From: Azadirachta indica | Taxonomy: Eukaryota > Streptophyta > Magnoliopsida > Sapindales > Meliaceae | Assembly (NCBI GenBank): GCA_022749755.1 | Contig: CM040446.1 | Location: 11,184,367-11,248,366 of the forward strand | Reading direction: 5' to 3' | DNA length: 64,000 bases | In this document: piece by piece, positions 43,101-56,368 of the stretch | How positions within the stretch are numbered: position 1 is the first letter of the stretch | Layout of the letters: each line of letters starts with the position of its first letter | Program-made: the position numbers and the translations under genes | Notes under the pieces: generated by a model | Databases searched by the model: none | Seen by the model: only the letters and a program-made list of their open reading frames with translations | What the model was told of the DNA's origin: nothing

Positions 43101-44267
43101 TGGACTTATTTGACGAAGTGTGTCTTTTAAAATGTCTGGTATTCTCTTTAATTTGTCGTTAGCCAGTCAGTGTAGATTGGTAACTTTACCCCCAAAACCA
43201 TATTATGAGCGAGGTGCTTCAGTAAGACAAGATTTAGCTTCTGTTCCCATAATGTTCTCCGTTTTCTTATTTCTTTTTGTTTCTATTTATTATCTTTTCC
43301 CGTTCTTCCTCGAGATATAAAAACAGATAGACTTGATTTCTAAGAGAAAAGTTTGTGGATATTATTAGTTAATAACTTATTATTACTTGCAGCGTCAAAG
43401 ATAATCAATAGTCCCATTCATGATAATTCTAAGCGGGTTCTATTGAGCAAAATCTGATGCTCGTTGTTTCAACCAGCTTAACATGTTTGTGATATTTTTG
43501 ACTTGTTATTTCAGTTGGACTGGCTAAACTTCTGTTTCCTATGGAAGCAAAAGTCGCAATGGATATTGCGCATGTCGATGGAACTTCCGAGTTTACATTA
43601 GACGGGGGCATCAAAACTAAGAATATGGCTGGTGCCCAGCGGACAACTGTGGACTTGAATGAGGCACCCTTCAGAATTCAAGAGGAGCATCTAAATAGGA
43701 TGAAAGCTCTCTCTAGAACTGGTAATAATGCTTTTACACCTACATTCCAAAAAAGAAAAAGAAACAACTCTCAGTTCTTATTCCCAGCAGGTACATACCA
43801 ATTTAAACGATGCGAGATTGACAAAATGACATCATTTGGGCCAATTGTATTTCATTCAATGATCAATTTCATATAGAATTGCGAAAAGACTTTGTTGGAG
43901 CATCAGTCTTCTTGTTTCAGCAAATAGAATATCATATTGCTAAAATAGAATCACTAATGTACCTGACGCATTGGCCTAATTATCTTCCTTTATATGAGCA
44001 GTGGAGCTCGGAAAACGCTTTTTCCCTCGCTGTTCGGAAGTACTGAACAAGATAATGGACGCCGATGACATCACTCAGCTGGCATGTGCAGGGAATGATA
44101 CTCCGGAGGAGCGACTCCTAAAGAGAAGAAGGTACATGGAACTTCAAGAAGTTCTAAGTCAGGCGTTTAATGAGGATAAAGAGGAGTTTGATAGGTCTGC
44201 TATGTCATCTTCATCATCATCAAAATCAGTTGGGTTGGTGAGGCCTCCTGCTGGTAAAACTTATTGA
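40182..44267 (+). CDS. NPR1: NPR1, BTB/POZ-ankyrin salicylate co-activator, 4 exons
   Basis: Master co-activator of salicylic-acid-dependent immunity; in Arabidopsis it moves to the nucleus and works with TGA bZIP factors. Exons: 40182-40712, 41384-42131, 43515-43721, 44002-44267, joining to 583 residues, the family's normal size and four-exon layout. The BTB/POZ domain spans about 60-165, with HRC80 and the NPR1-specific zinc site C140, C145, H147, C150. C202 and C206 in MCGKAC match the redox-sensitive region. Ankyrin repeats run from about 257 to 357. The salicylate-binding arginine of the LENRV motif is R426, the last full codon of exon 2. VDLNEAP (472-478) is the EAR-like segment and KRRR (536-539) a possible nuclear signal. 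The LYQRHLLD junction and MDNRNGFSDS start place it in the NPR1 rather than the NPR3/4 clade. An in-frame ATG at 40131 would add 17 hydrophobic residues and is less likely. Confidence 0.96.
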
Positions 44268-45566
44268 TTTGGATGGTTAGGTTTGGCCTAATGCATTGTT
44301 TTCTTCTATCGTAAAGTCTTTGTTTTACCCTTCAATGATTTTCTGATTTTAGGTTCTTTCTGGATTATAATTTTGGGAATCTCATTGATTATAATTTGTA
44401 CCATAGCCATGACTTCAATGATTGGAGTTTTTCTTTCTCTAAATTTATAGTCGGTAGAGCTGTTCAATCAATGTGTTTTAGGTATCAAAATATTGATTAT
44501 AAGTGTTCTTATAATTAGTGATTTTATGGTTTGGGCATTTAGTTTAAAAATATACAAATAAAACAGGAAACACCACTTCTCGATTAGGATATGTTTGGCA
44601 TCAAAGTATCGTGACTTTAAGGTTATAATTGTTATAAAATGAAAATATGAGATATCAAATATAAAATATTAGTAAATCTCATTATTAATACTTTCCATTC
44701 AGTTTTTAAAATGAAAATATTGTAATTTTGAAGTCACAACAATTATAAAAGGAAAACATTAAAAATTAAAATATTGTTATAAGATGAAAATATTTTAAAA
44801 TACTGATGAAAAAAAAGTAAAATTTATGAAAAGTTAGTATTATCGAATATTTTTTTTAATTTTTTATTTTTTAAAAATTAAATGGAAGTTAATATTATCG
44901 AATGTGTTCTCAGACTTTTTAATTGGCTACTAGCCCATTCTCATTTGCTTCAGTAAAAGATAACAACAAAAGTGCATGTTAATAACTATTATAGTTTTAC
45001 TGCCCTATACTTAATAAATAAGAAAACAAATTACTAGAAAATTTTAATTTTATAAACTAAATAATATGATATTATTTTTCTGAATTACTGATATTATAAA
45101 TGAGATTTCTTTTGAAAGTTTTAAGACTTTTAAGTCTTTATTTATTGAAGTACACTCAAAATTCTACTTTAAAAGATTAAAAATTTCTACTCCAATTAGA
45201 GGAGATATCTGTTCCAAAAATCGTGGGGATTGAACCTTTAGTTATTGGAGTTGGTCTTCAAATAATATGACAATTTACTTACCGAAATTAATCATTAATT
45301 AAAACTTAAACCCAAGTACATAAAGTCGTATATTTTGAAAAAAAAAATCTTCAAATTATTATAATAATCGATAACACACTTTCATTATAAACAATTGCTT
45401 AATTGGTATGTTAATTATTATTATGCGTGTACCTAATTATCGAGGGGGCAATTTTAGGCCGTCAATTTTTATTTATTTATTTATTTATAGTACTTTTAGC
45501 ATGTAATATCAACGGGATCGAGATTAGCTTTTCTAAATAAACAAACAAACCTAGTTGAAAAGAGAA

Positions 45567-45609
<43 letters not shown>

Positions 45610-46481
45610 ACTGCCGTCAATAATAATAGTATTTGCTTCTTCAGACAGTACCAGTTTTTGAGGCCTTATCTAAACCTTACCCAAAAGGAAAAATAAAATT
45701 CCCACTTCGCCAATAAAAAATTAAAAATACGGCAACAAGAACAGCAGCATTAAGTTTAGACAAACACGTGGCCTCTCATTCATGGTAGTGTTTCATCTCC
45801 TGAATTTTCTAGTGAACATCTCTAAATTCCATCAACCAGCCAATTAGCTTCCACTAACTACACATTAAATGATCGGGACACAAAACCTTACAACAATACA
45901 ATGTAATATAATATAATCTAAATCTGCATTCTATTATTTTGTGCCAGATTTTGGGGAGCATATCATTTTCAGTATTGGAAGATGATGATACCGAGCAGCA
46001 GAATACATGAAAGAAATGTCATGTATACATACATATATGTTTATGCCAGCCAGAAAAACACACACACATATATATATGCCACTTAAAAGTATCCCATACC
46101 AGAAATATTACTTCTGATTGAAAATATTACATACATAGCAGCTGCAGCTGTGATATTTTACAATCTAAGATTGCAGGGAAGGGTTACAAAGAAAAGAAGA
46201 GATTGGATGGATATATGAACACATGTGAAAGAGACTATATGTACATAACATCACTGCTTTCTTCAAAATGGCATAGACAGTGGGCTCATCCCTCAGCCCT
46301 ACATGTATATTTCACTAGCTCTTCGAATATTTTTGAAGCAATATCATTCCTCCGGACACATTCCTGCCTAATTGTGTGTATGTTAGACATTCAATTACAT
46401 AGCAACAAATCATGCATGATGTATTGAAGAACAAACTTTGAAAGAGCAAAAGAAAATACCGATGACAATCAGGTTGAGGCA
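44268..46481. other. Intergenic DNA between two converging 3' ends
   Basis: NPR1 (+) and the HSF gene (-) converge here. A stretch at about 44585-44910 has 'atgtttggcatcaaag' at one end and 'ttatcgaatgtgttct' at the other, which loosely resembles a MITE with degraded termini. A (TTGA)n microsatellite lies at 45568-45609. No gene is seen. Confidence 0.5.
45568..45609. repeat. (TTGA)n microsatellite
   Basis: About ten uninterrupted tetranucleotide units between NPR1 and the heat-shock factor gene. It is a likely length-polymorphic marker. Confidence 0.9.
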
Positions 46482-48451
46482 TCAAAAGATCGAGCCAACA
46501 ACACGGGCTTGCTCCACTAGTTCATTTACATAACCAGCCCAATTATGTGGCTTCCCTATTAAATCCTCCAACTCATGAAAAATTTGAGTGTCGTTAACAG
46601 CTACTTCATCATCAGTCACATTCTCCATAACCGAACTATCTCCAAATAGGTTTCCCACCATCTCATGATAAACAGAAGACGTATCGTGAGCACTTCCTCC
46701 ACACATCAAATTGCCCTTAAGATCTTCAATGGGACTGCACAAGTCATCAGAAATAAGACCTTGGAGTGGCACCTTCTCCACTGCGTCAGTATCTACACCA
46801 TCTGGCAACATATCAGTCAGCTCAGATTGCATTGAAGCCAATTGTTCCCGTGCTTGGTTCCTAGAATTGAAGTTTCCACTTGTGTCCACAGGCGGAGGCA
46901 AACTTTCATGGTCTTGAGTCGCAAGCAATCTTCTTCTCTTACCAAATTCACCCCAATCAAGCTCTCTTTGTTGTTTTCTCTTCTGAATCAATTGTTGAAC
47001 AAAGTTGGGATATCTAGCTATTTTGCCAAAGAAATTCAACATCTGTTGCTGCTTACACTCTGCACAGCGAATGCGTTCTTTAACAACACTCATTTGACTC
47101 TGTGAGTCCTCTTGTTGCTGTCTAAGTTTCAAGATTTCCAATCTCAATGTGTTCTGATCATTCTTTAGAGTCTCAAGTTCAACCTCCACTCCCGGAGTGG
47201 AATCAAAACAAGTTACTGCCCCATCCTGTGGCTTGTTGAATCTATTTCTTCTCTTTATGCTTTTAAGCAAATGCTTCTTCCCTCCCTGAAACTTCTCATT
47301 TGCAAATTCCCATCTATCCGAATCAATCTTCCTAAAACCCTGAAAACCAAGCTTGCACCATTAGAAAGCAAACCCACAAAATAAACAAAAGCGAAACTTA
47401 TGTTCAATGAAACAGACAATATACATGAAGAAGAAAAATAACAAACAGTTGGAGTGTGTCCCGGTGAAGCCCCAAAAAAAAAAAAAAAAAAAAAAAAACT
47501 TAAACATCAGCTTCGTAAGCTACAAACTGAACAGACCTCACCTTCAAAATTAAATAATCATACAAAAATATGTTTAAAATATAATTACTAACTTACTCCA
47601 AAATATAATAATACCATATTCACATGAATGAAAAGCACGTATTAATAAAATAATAAACCAGATTTTCTGTGATACGTATAAGTAAGGGAGTTCTAAAGTG
47701 TCGAAACTTTAGATACTGAGTCTGGTATGCAACGTTGATGGCAATTATCTTATATTTATTAAGGGAATACAGTACAGTATCAATCAAGATAAAAAACCCT
47801 TGAGAAATAAAAGGGGACCTGTTTATTTTTTCCAGAAAAATGGCGACTTACATAAGTGTTAAGCTGGCGAATGAAGCTGGAGAAATTCTTGTGCTTGAAA
47901 TACTTAGGAAGAAGCTTTTCAGAGAAGCCGTGAGAGTCCCAAACAATAAAGCTACTACGATTCACACTCCACGAAACAACCGGGTCGGTATCCGGATCCT
48001 CCACAATCTCATATATCTTCCTCAAAAATGGCGGCGGACCCACCTCATGTAAGCCTTCCATTGGCTTAGGCAAAGCCGCCGATGACGATGAGGACGGCGA
48101 TCCGTTATTATCAACACTAATATTCTCGGCATCATCATCAAAATCAACGGGGTTTTCTTTCTCCTCTTCCTTGATTCTGACCAAAGTCCGCATAGACGAA
48201 GAAGACGAGGAAGGCCCAGCTCCTGAATTATAGCAGTTGTTGTTTACTGTAGCTGTTTGCTCTTGTTCTTCTTCTTTCACTGCAACCTGCGGATGTGCTT
48301 TTAAGAGTATCTCATTCTGTACTTCGGTTGCCACCGCTTGGCCGACATCTTGGTTGGTTTTCGCAAACACATTAGATGAAAACGAAGAAGAGGTCCCACC
48401 GCCACCCCCGCCGCCGCCGCCGCCGCCGCTATCAGCGTGAGGCATTACCAT
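46482..48451 (-). CDS. Class A heat-shock transcription factor, 2 exons
   Basis: Heat-shock factor that binds heat-shock elements in the nucleus. Exons: 47852-48451 and 46482-47339, joining in phase to 485 residues. The N-terminal 130 residues are low-complexity with an 11-glycine run and serine-rich patches. The DNA-binding domain spans about 138-231 ([16 protein letters not shown], then [10 protein letters not shown], then [15 protein letters not shown]), split by the intron at the position conserved in plant HSFs. The oligomerisation region (about 252-318) has the 21-residue HR-A/HR-B insertion of class A. GKRRRL near 333 is a nuclear signal. The acidic C-terminus has aromatic residues ([13 protein letters not shown]), probably part of activation or export signals. 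The [16 protein letters not shown] lead and overall form suggest the A2/A6/A7/A9 group, with A9 my best but weak guess. The second in-frame ATG, two codons on, is an alternative start. Confidence 0.92.
47473..47499. repeat. Poly(A) tract in the HSF intron
   Basis: A run of more than 20 A on the plus strand, T on the coding strand, inside the single intron of the HSF gene. It is a homopolymer prone to length change or sequencing error. Confidence 0.85.
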
Positions 48452-51167
48452 TTTGTTTCCTTCTCTTTCTGAGAGGTGATGTTAATGAACTTGCCTGCCG
48501 TGCTGTCTGAGACTCACTGAGAGAGGTTTTCAGATAAATAGTGATTTTTAATGCAAACAGAGAAGAGTCGACACGTCGTAAGCATTTGCGCCATCTGTAG
48601 GTGTCTTCAACTTATGGGCCCCCCATAAGTTTTCCAAAAATTCCCTTTGGCCCCTCGTTTTTCTTAAATTTTTCATCACAGGACACCAAATTGCATACCC
48701 ATCTGCCACGCGTCGTCATGTCGTCGTGGATTCATAAGCGCACCCTTGGGTTTCCTTACAAGCGAAACACTTGCAGCAACTCACTGTTTCCTTGTCCTTT
48801 TACATCCATTCCCTGCTACGCGCATTTTAATTGAGATGGTTTCACTGCCAATTATTAAGTGCCACGTGTCATATTTGAGATTTGCTGAGGACCCGCAGGC
48901 AGAGTATGATCATCTACTTTTGGACCCTAGCTGGAACGGTGGAACCTACCGACTGTAAAAGTCGGTTCGCACACTCCACCGCGCAAAGAACATGTCAGAC
49001 GTTTGATTTGCTCGTGCGAAATTTTGACGGTCACGATGAAGCGGTTTCTGATCATATCATCCTTATCAACCTTTTTCGACATGCATGCCACGTTTCACTG
49101 AATTTCCACATGTTTTTCCTCTCTATGTTAACGGCGAGGGAAAATTTGGAATTTCAGGAACTCATTTTCTTGAGTATTTCTCACATTTTTTAAAGAAATA
49201 AAATATAAAACATAATTTAATTTTAAATTTAGAAAAAAATTAATAACATTGAAGGTATATTAAGAGAAATGTTTTAAAAACATAACGAAATTTTAGATGA
49301 GTTGTGATCTCAGAACAATTATACAGTAACGTGATTAAAATAACAAAATAATTTATTTAAAAAAATAACAATTGATTTTTTTTTCAAATTATTTAATTGA
49401 GTTGTTTCTTTTTGAATTTAGGTATCTATATTTGGTGAATACGTTTTATCAGCTACATTTTATAGTACCCCTTAAAAATAAAAAACTTATAATTTATCAA
49501 GTAATAACTCTCGTAAAAAGAATGGTACAATCTCTTTGAAGTGGAATCTCTTTAGAATTTATCTGAAATAAAATAAAATAAAATAAAAATAATATAATAA
49601 AAATAGGGTTGAAAATAAATTCATAAAAATTCATTCTAAATAAAATAAAGTTAAGGCAATACGATAAAAAATACAGTAAAAAATTAAAATTGATGAAATA
49701 AAAAATAGTTTAACACTCTCCATCTCACTTTACACCACACTATTATATATATAATTAAAAAATTTATAATTTATAATTTTTTATATATATTAAATATTTA
49801 ACTATATATTTTTAGTATAATTATTACATATAATTAATATTATAAAATATTAATAATATTTTTAGTTAATATTTAATAATAAATAAGAAAATGAAAATAA
49901 AATAAACGAGAATGAAAAATTCGTTTTTTATATTAAAGTTTTTATTTTTGTTTCATTAAATTTATTAAAAAATCGGATGATGAACGAGGATTAAAATAAA
50001 AACGGACGCCTGCACCTTCGTGAATAATGTAACGCCACGTTGCTAACTTAACAAGTGGGACGAGGAGGAGAACGACATACATAATGCATTTCTAGAAGGA
50101 ATACACCAGTAACTTGTGGACAAGTGTCAGTATGATAAGTCAGTTGGGCTTTAAAATGGGCCAACGTGGAAAAACATGGGCCCAGATTGAGACGTGGCCC
50201 GAACTCTTCCGTGGAAGTTTGAACAATGATTGCAGAAAACTGAGTTTTAGGTGTACCAAATTGACAAGACACGCTGATAAAGCCTACTGATGTACTGGAA
50301 AGGATAGTATTTGTATACGTACGCTGCACAAGTCCCCCCCGGTCCCACCATATCCAAACATACTAATCCAGTTATGAATCATTAATTATTAACTTATTAT
50401 ATACATATAAGTCAATATTTTTGTGCTTTTAATTTAGTTGGAAAAAACTAAACAATTATGTTACGAATTAATGTAATAAATTAGTGTAGGTTTTTCATAA
50501 TTTACATTTTTTTGGAGAGAATATCCGTTGTCACTCAGATTTTTGAGTTAATATTTCATTATCTTTTATATTTTTTTTTAATGCCCTATTACTCTTTGAC
50601 TATTATTATTTTTCGATTTTACTCTTCAATTTAATTGGTTCATGTTTCAATTAGATAATGGTAAAATAAAAAATGTGTGAAATATTAACAGGTAAAATTG
50701 AAATTTAAAGAAATGATAAGATATTAAAAAAAATGCAAGAGAGTAAAGAGCATTAGTTTAAAAATTATGGGAGACTTGGACACTCAATTTTAAATATAAA
50801 TTTCTATCAATTGATATATATATATATAGTTAAAATTTAAAATAAAAGAATACTTTTAAATGCCAATGACTAGACTATCATTTCACCCATTAGATTATAT
50901 GAATTAATAAATGAAAATTTGTTTCAAGAATCAAGTTAAGAAATTTAAGTAAAAGGAACCCATCAAATAAATTAATAATAGAGTAAAGGAATAAAGTAAA
51001 TAAAAAGAGAGAAAATTATAATGTGTTTGCTCATATTTTAGGTATTATTTTTAAAATAGTTTTTCTAAAAACTATAAAAATGATATTTTAGAAATTAGTT
51101 GTTTCTAAGTTGGGGCAGCCTTAGACAATTTGATATTTTAAGTAAATTTTTTTTATATTTATAATTA

Positions 51168-52344
51168 GGGGTTTTAATACATACCTCCCCTGAGATTTAA
51201 AATTTTAACACTTAAATGAAAAGTTTAAAAAAAGGTACACTTACCTCCCTTAAACTATTAGTTGACCATTCAATTTTATTTATATAACTATAATACCCTT
51301 AATTGTTTCAAAGTAAAGTATAAGAAATTCAATTTATATATAATCAAAAATAATTTTTTAATTTATATTTATTTAAAAAATTAATTAATAACAATTTAAT
51401 TTACAATTTTAACACTTACATAGAAATTTTAAGAAAAAACACACTTACTTCCCTTGAACCATCAATTGACCATGTATTTTCACTTAAAATAATTATAATA
51501 CCCTTAATTGCTTCAAAATAAAATTTAAGAAACTCAATTTTAATTTATTTGATATTCAAAAAATTAAAATAATTAAAATTTTTATTAATGACAATTATAA
51601 TTTATATTCATTTAATATTTATTTAAATTAAAAATTTATTTTATGATATTTAAAATTAGCAATTTAGTCATGTTGATATTTTTTTTAATTTTTCGTTATT
51701 GCGTAGTTCCATCAAATTTTTTGTGTAAACCCAAAAGTTTACATTTGCTTTACGAGTCATAAGATTGATATTGAAGTGTGGATTTAATATGAATGTGTAT
51801 GACATAAATTTTGTATTAAAGTGTTTTTATAAGAAGAGTGAGATTGATAAAATTATGAAATTGTTTAGTAAAATAAAAAAAATATAATTTATTGTTAGAG
51901 AATTTGTAAAAGAGGTGAGTAAGAAAGGCGGCGACTTTGCATATTAGAATTTGAGATTTGGATCAATATGATATATGAATAAAAATTAAATACCTATTTT
52001 GAGTAAATATTAAATAAATGTAAACTAAAATTATCAAGTTAAATTATCATTAATTAAATTCTTAATTTCAATAAATATTAAATACATGTAAATTAAAATT
52101 GTTAAATTAAATTGTCATTAATTAAATTTCTAATTTTTAAATAAATATAAATTAAAATTATTTTTGATTACATATAAATTGAATTTCTTATACTTTACTT
52201 TGAAACAATTAAGGGTACTATAGTCATATAAATAAAATTGGATGGTCAACTAATGATTCAGGGGAGGTAAATGTGCCTTTATTTAAACCTTTCATTTAAG
52301 TATTAAAAATGTAAAACCTCAGGGGAGGTATGTGTTAAAACCCC
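51168..52344. mobile_element. Long-armed MITE-like element with a duplicated arm
   Basis: The ends are mirror images: GGGGTTTTAATACATACCTC on the left and its close reverse complement ending AAAACCCC on the right, each flanked by TA, which may be the target duplication. The inverted arms extend about 190 bases each, including 'taatacccttaattgtttc' against its reverse complement. A second, direct copy of the left-arm sequence lies just inside at about 51405-51545 ('ccatcaattgaccatg', 'aatacccttaattgcttc'). There is no coding capacity, so it would be a non-autonomous DNA transposon. Confidence 0.75.
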
Positions 52345-53307
52345 TAAATTTTAAAAACCCAAAATTTTCATTTCAGTTTTGGTATTGATCTAAAAACTTC
52401 GGACAAAAAATATTTTTTAATATATTTTATTACCTAAATGACATCGATTTATATATTGACCATTAAAACGATGTCGTTTTATGAAGATTATAAAAAAATA
52501 CTGATAAAAAATAAAAAATTTGAAAAACCGAATTGAATCGGATTGGACCAAAACTGACTGGTTCAAATTTGATTTAAAATATGTTAGATCCAATATCGGT
52601 CCAATTTCTTATTTGCTCCGATTGGGTTTCAATTTTAAAAAAGAAAACTCAATTTCTTTCGGTTTAATCTAATTTTGGCAAAACTTGGATTGAACTAAAC
52701 AATATCCACCTTTAATTGATTTGCCTCAAGAACGAGATTCAATCGGTTGGATAAGATTGAACAGTTGTCGATGAGAAATCACGCTGATGAGGAGAATCAG
52801 TGCCAAATATTATCGATGTAGAGGTTAATCTATTGGTGGTCATAGAAGATGGAGGCGGTGGTCGCCTAGTGGTGGTTGTAATGGTGGTGTGGTTGTAAAA
52901 GATAGGTGTGAGAGAAGATAGATGTATGAGAAAAAATAGATAAGGAGAAACTAGAGAAGTTACAGTCGGTGGAGGAGGAAGATATATATTTGAGAGATAA
53001 ATTAGTTTTAGGTTAAATTAAAATAATAATATTTGCATCTATGTATTTTTTCATTTGCATCTTTGATTTTTTTCATTCGCATCTCTAAATCTTTTTGAAA
53101 AAGTAAAAAATTAGGGTTATAATTGTTATTTACGGTATTTTGTAATATGTAAGGGTGTATTGATCATAACACCAACATCGTTAAAAAATTTTGGACAAAT
53201 GTTTAAGTTTTGTAGTTCAACAAAATATTTTTCATGTTCTTGTACTATAATGTAACATCAGAATAATTATTATATCACGATGAGATACATATAAATGTAG
53301 GTAGCGT

Positions 53308-54008
53308 TTCTTTTTTTTTTGTCTAAACTTTGAATCTGACTGAAATCTGAATCTTGATGATATGTTTATTTTTCATTTTAAAACATCTGAAAATAAATAT
53401 CAAGTTATTTATTTTGATAAAATAAAAAATTTGCAAAATTGATATTTTGAGATATATATACCCTTTTTAATAATATACTACATCTATAATAATTTGGATT
53501 ATATTAGCACAATAATAGATGAAAAAATTAATAAATTATATTAGTATGTACAATTATTTATTTGTTTGACACATGATTTCCTTTTAAAAAATAATTTCTA
53601 ATCGATGAGATAAAAATCAATAAAAATTAAACAAAAATAATAAGTCATATTGTAATATAGTTGTAATTATGTAAATATATAAATTTATTGCAATAATTAA
53701 AGTATAAAATAAGTAGAATTAAGAAGACAAGTAAAAGAAACTCACAATAGAAAAGAGATATGTTAAAAATAGTTAAATAGAGTTTTAATTTTGTTAGTAA
53801 ATAAATTAATAAAATATGAATATTTTTAAAAAATAAAAATATTAAATTATTCAAATATTTGCTCGTTCATATTTAAATCAAAATTTTGAATTTAATTATA
53901 TTAATATATTTTTAATAAATATTCAGATATAAGTTAAAATACAAGTGACTTTTAAACATCTGAATAATTATATTCAAAGTTCAGTAAAAAAAACAAACAA
54001 CCCCTTAA
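53308..54008. mobile_element. Possible degraded foldback element
   Basis: The left end 'gtttctttttttttttgtc' plus 'aaactttgaatctga' is matched, in reverse complement, by 'tattcaaagttcagt' and 'aaaaaaaacaaacaacccc' at the right end. The interior is AT-rich and the match is limited to the ends. It looks like an old MITE, but ends and target duplication are unresolved. Confidence 0.4.
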
Positions 54009-54739
54009 AATAGTCAACCAAAAATATATTGATACTTTAAATGTAAGATTGCATGCATGTATCGGGTAAGGCTACTGACCTTTTTATGGTACAATTTTTC
54101 ATAATTTAAACATTTTTTTCCCCACTTCTATCCATCATTCAAATAGCTTTAAAAAACTTTTTGACTAATCACAAAATATAAAAGTGACTAATTAATATTA
54201 TCTCCCACTATTCTTAATATAAGTAATCCCTTTACTAAAAAAAGTTTTAAAGAGTTTTACTAGTAACTCTTAAATAAGATAGTAATTAATTATGAATTTC
54301 CTTTAATTTCTTACATTTTTATATTAAATTTTATAGTTGAGAACAAGTAATATTTGACAATGTTTAAAAAGTGACTATATTATATTTAGAAAGTGATATG
54401 AATTTTATGAAAATATTTTGAATTATTAATTCTCTTTCATTTGCTATGCATAGTTATACTTATGGAGCTGAAAACTCAATTATCATTTTTGATAATAGCT
54501 TGAAGTATTTGCACTTTATTTGAAGTTTTCAAGTGTTTAATTTCACTTAGGTTATTCATGTTATGCAATTTAATGACCACTTATCTATTTAAAATCTTAA
54601 AATTACTTATATAAATTTGTAAGATTCGTTGTATTTATTATTTTTCTAAGAAGAGTTTTTATGAATAGTCTTTTTAAGGAAATCAAAGATGCCTCTTAAC
54701 AGTAAACTAAATACAAATACTCTTATAATGTTGGAAGAT

Positions 54740-55580
54740 AAATATCCGCTAAAGTTTGGACAAAAGCCAAATACCACTTTTAGTTATTATGCAACCATAT
54801 AAAATAACTGCTATACCCTTAATACTTAAAAGATATGTAAATGAACTATTTTATCCATATTGCTAATAGATAATGACCAATATAACATTTTGACTTTAAA
54901 GTAGTATATTCTTAATTTACTTCTTTTAATAATTATACCCTTAATTTTTTTTACAATTTTATCCTAAAATACCATTATTTTTTATAATTTTATTTTTATC
55001 ATATTAATTTATTGTATATAAATTATTAAATAAAGTTAAATTTATATGTGAACAAAACACACTTGTGTATTAAATTAATATTATTTATAATATATTTTAA
55101 TAGTTTATGCACAATAAACAATATAATAAGAATAAAATTGTTTCAATTTATGTAAATTTATAAATTGAATTTTCATGTGAATTAAATATAATTTTTCCTT
55201 AAATTAATATTATTTAAAATATGTTTTAATGATTTATAAATTAAATTAATATGATAAAAATAAAATGATGTAAAATAATAATATATTGGTCATTATGTAT
55301 TATAAAAAAATTTAATGAAGATAAATTATAAAAAAAATTAAAAGTTTAATTGTTAAAAGAAGTAAATTAAAATTATATTATTTTAAAGTCAAAAGGTTAT
55401 ATTGGTCATTATGTATTAGTAATAGGAATAAAATAATTTATTTATATGCCTTTCAAACATTCAAAAGCATAATAGTTATTTTACATAAAGATTGCTGACC
55501 GCAAAATAACTTCAAGGGATATTTGTCTTTTGTCCGATTTTCAGAGAGTGCTTGCTTATCTTCAAACTTTAAGAGAATAC
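54740..55580. mobile_element. Long-armed foldback element (MITE-like), copy B
   Basis: The arms are inverted and imperfect: 'taaagtttggacaaaagcca' on the left against 'ttttgtccgattttcag' and 'caaactttaagag' on the right, and inner blocks 'gataatgaccaatataac' against 'gttatattggtcattatg'. The inner blocks resemble those of the element at 33085-33876, so the two are probably members of one family. There is no coding capacity. Confidence 0.6.
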
Positions 55581-56368
55581 TTTTGTTTAATTTACTGTTG
55601 ACGGGGATATTTCTTAATATCCCATCTTATTTATGATATATAGTATTATATTTTATATTTATAATAGATCCACAAAAGTTTAGGTTCATCATAGTTCATT
55701 AAAATTAAGAACAAATACATTATTTTTCGTTAGTAGATGTATTAAAGATTAAAAAGAAAATTTTCCATCTAATTTAATGCTTTAATGAAAAGATATTATT
55801 GGAATTTGGGTGCAAACAACTAAACTAAAATTGTTCAAAAAGTGGAGGCTAAAATGAAATAAAAGAAGAAACATTTGATGAATTTGTATAATGTCAAATT
55901 GATTGAATAAAATTTCTCAAAAAGCTAGGGGCTAGACTAAAATTTTCCCAGGAATTTATATAAGCATTTAGCATAAATTTTTAAAACATATCAACTTTGC
56001 CTGTTCCCTGCATGTTGTTATGAAAACCAGTACAAAAGCTAGGAAAGATTGAATAGAAGAGATCCTTCAAAAGGCCAGATTATGTCATGAAGCTAACAAA
56101 TAAAGCCAGATATCTTATGGTTAAAGGAAAAATGTTTATTGTATGCAGAAACACGAGTTGCCAGGCAATTTACAGCAACATTGGCATATGCAGCCTGCAT
56201 ATATATTGGACAATCAATGGTAGAGCATCTATTTGATAGTGGCCGATTAACATTCTCTACCTAAGACAATAATCTTACTCACCATGATTGAATTTGTAGG
56301 ATGAGATAACAAATGAATGCTTCCCTATAACATGCACAAATTACTGTTGGATGGCAAAAGAGGAAGCA

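Larger units (their letters stand above)
48452..56368. other. Long AT-rich, repeat-rich intergenic region
   Basis: The first few hundred bases are the HSF promoter and leader. Between 48600 and 50340 the base composition is more balanced, but the open frames (48601-49193 +, 50048-50329 -) match nothing. From 50350 to 55600 the DNA is AT-rich and holds three foldback elements listed separately. A stretch at about 52490-52760, with repeated 'attggaccaaaactg' and 'tcggtttaatc'-like phrases, looks like a dispersed repeat. No gene is supported. Confidence 0.55.

Noticed and set aside
48237..48440. Plus-strand frame ending in a proline run
   Set aside because: It is the antisense shadow of the glycine-rich HSF N-terminus.
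50048..50329. 93-codon minus-strand frame
   Set aside because: Matches nothing I know and has no supporting neighbours or splice sites; probably chance in a region of balanced composition.
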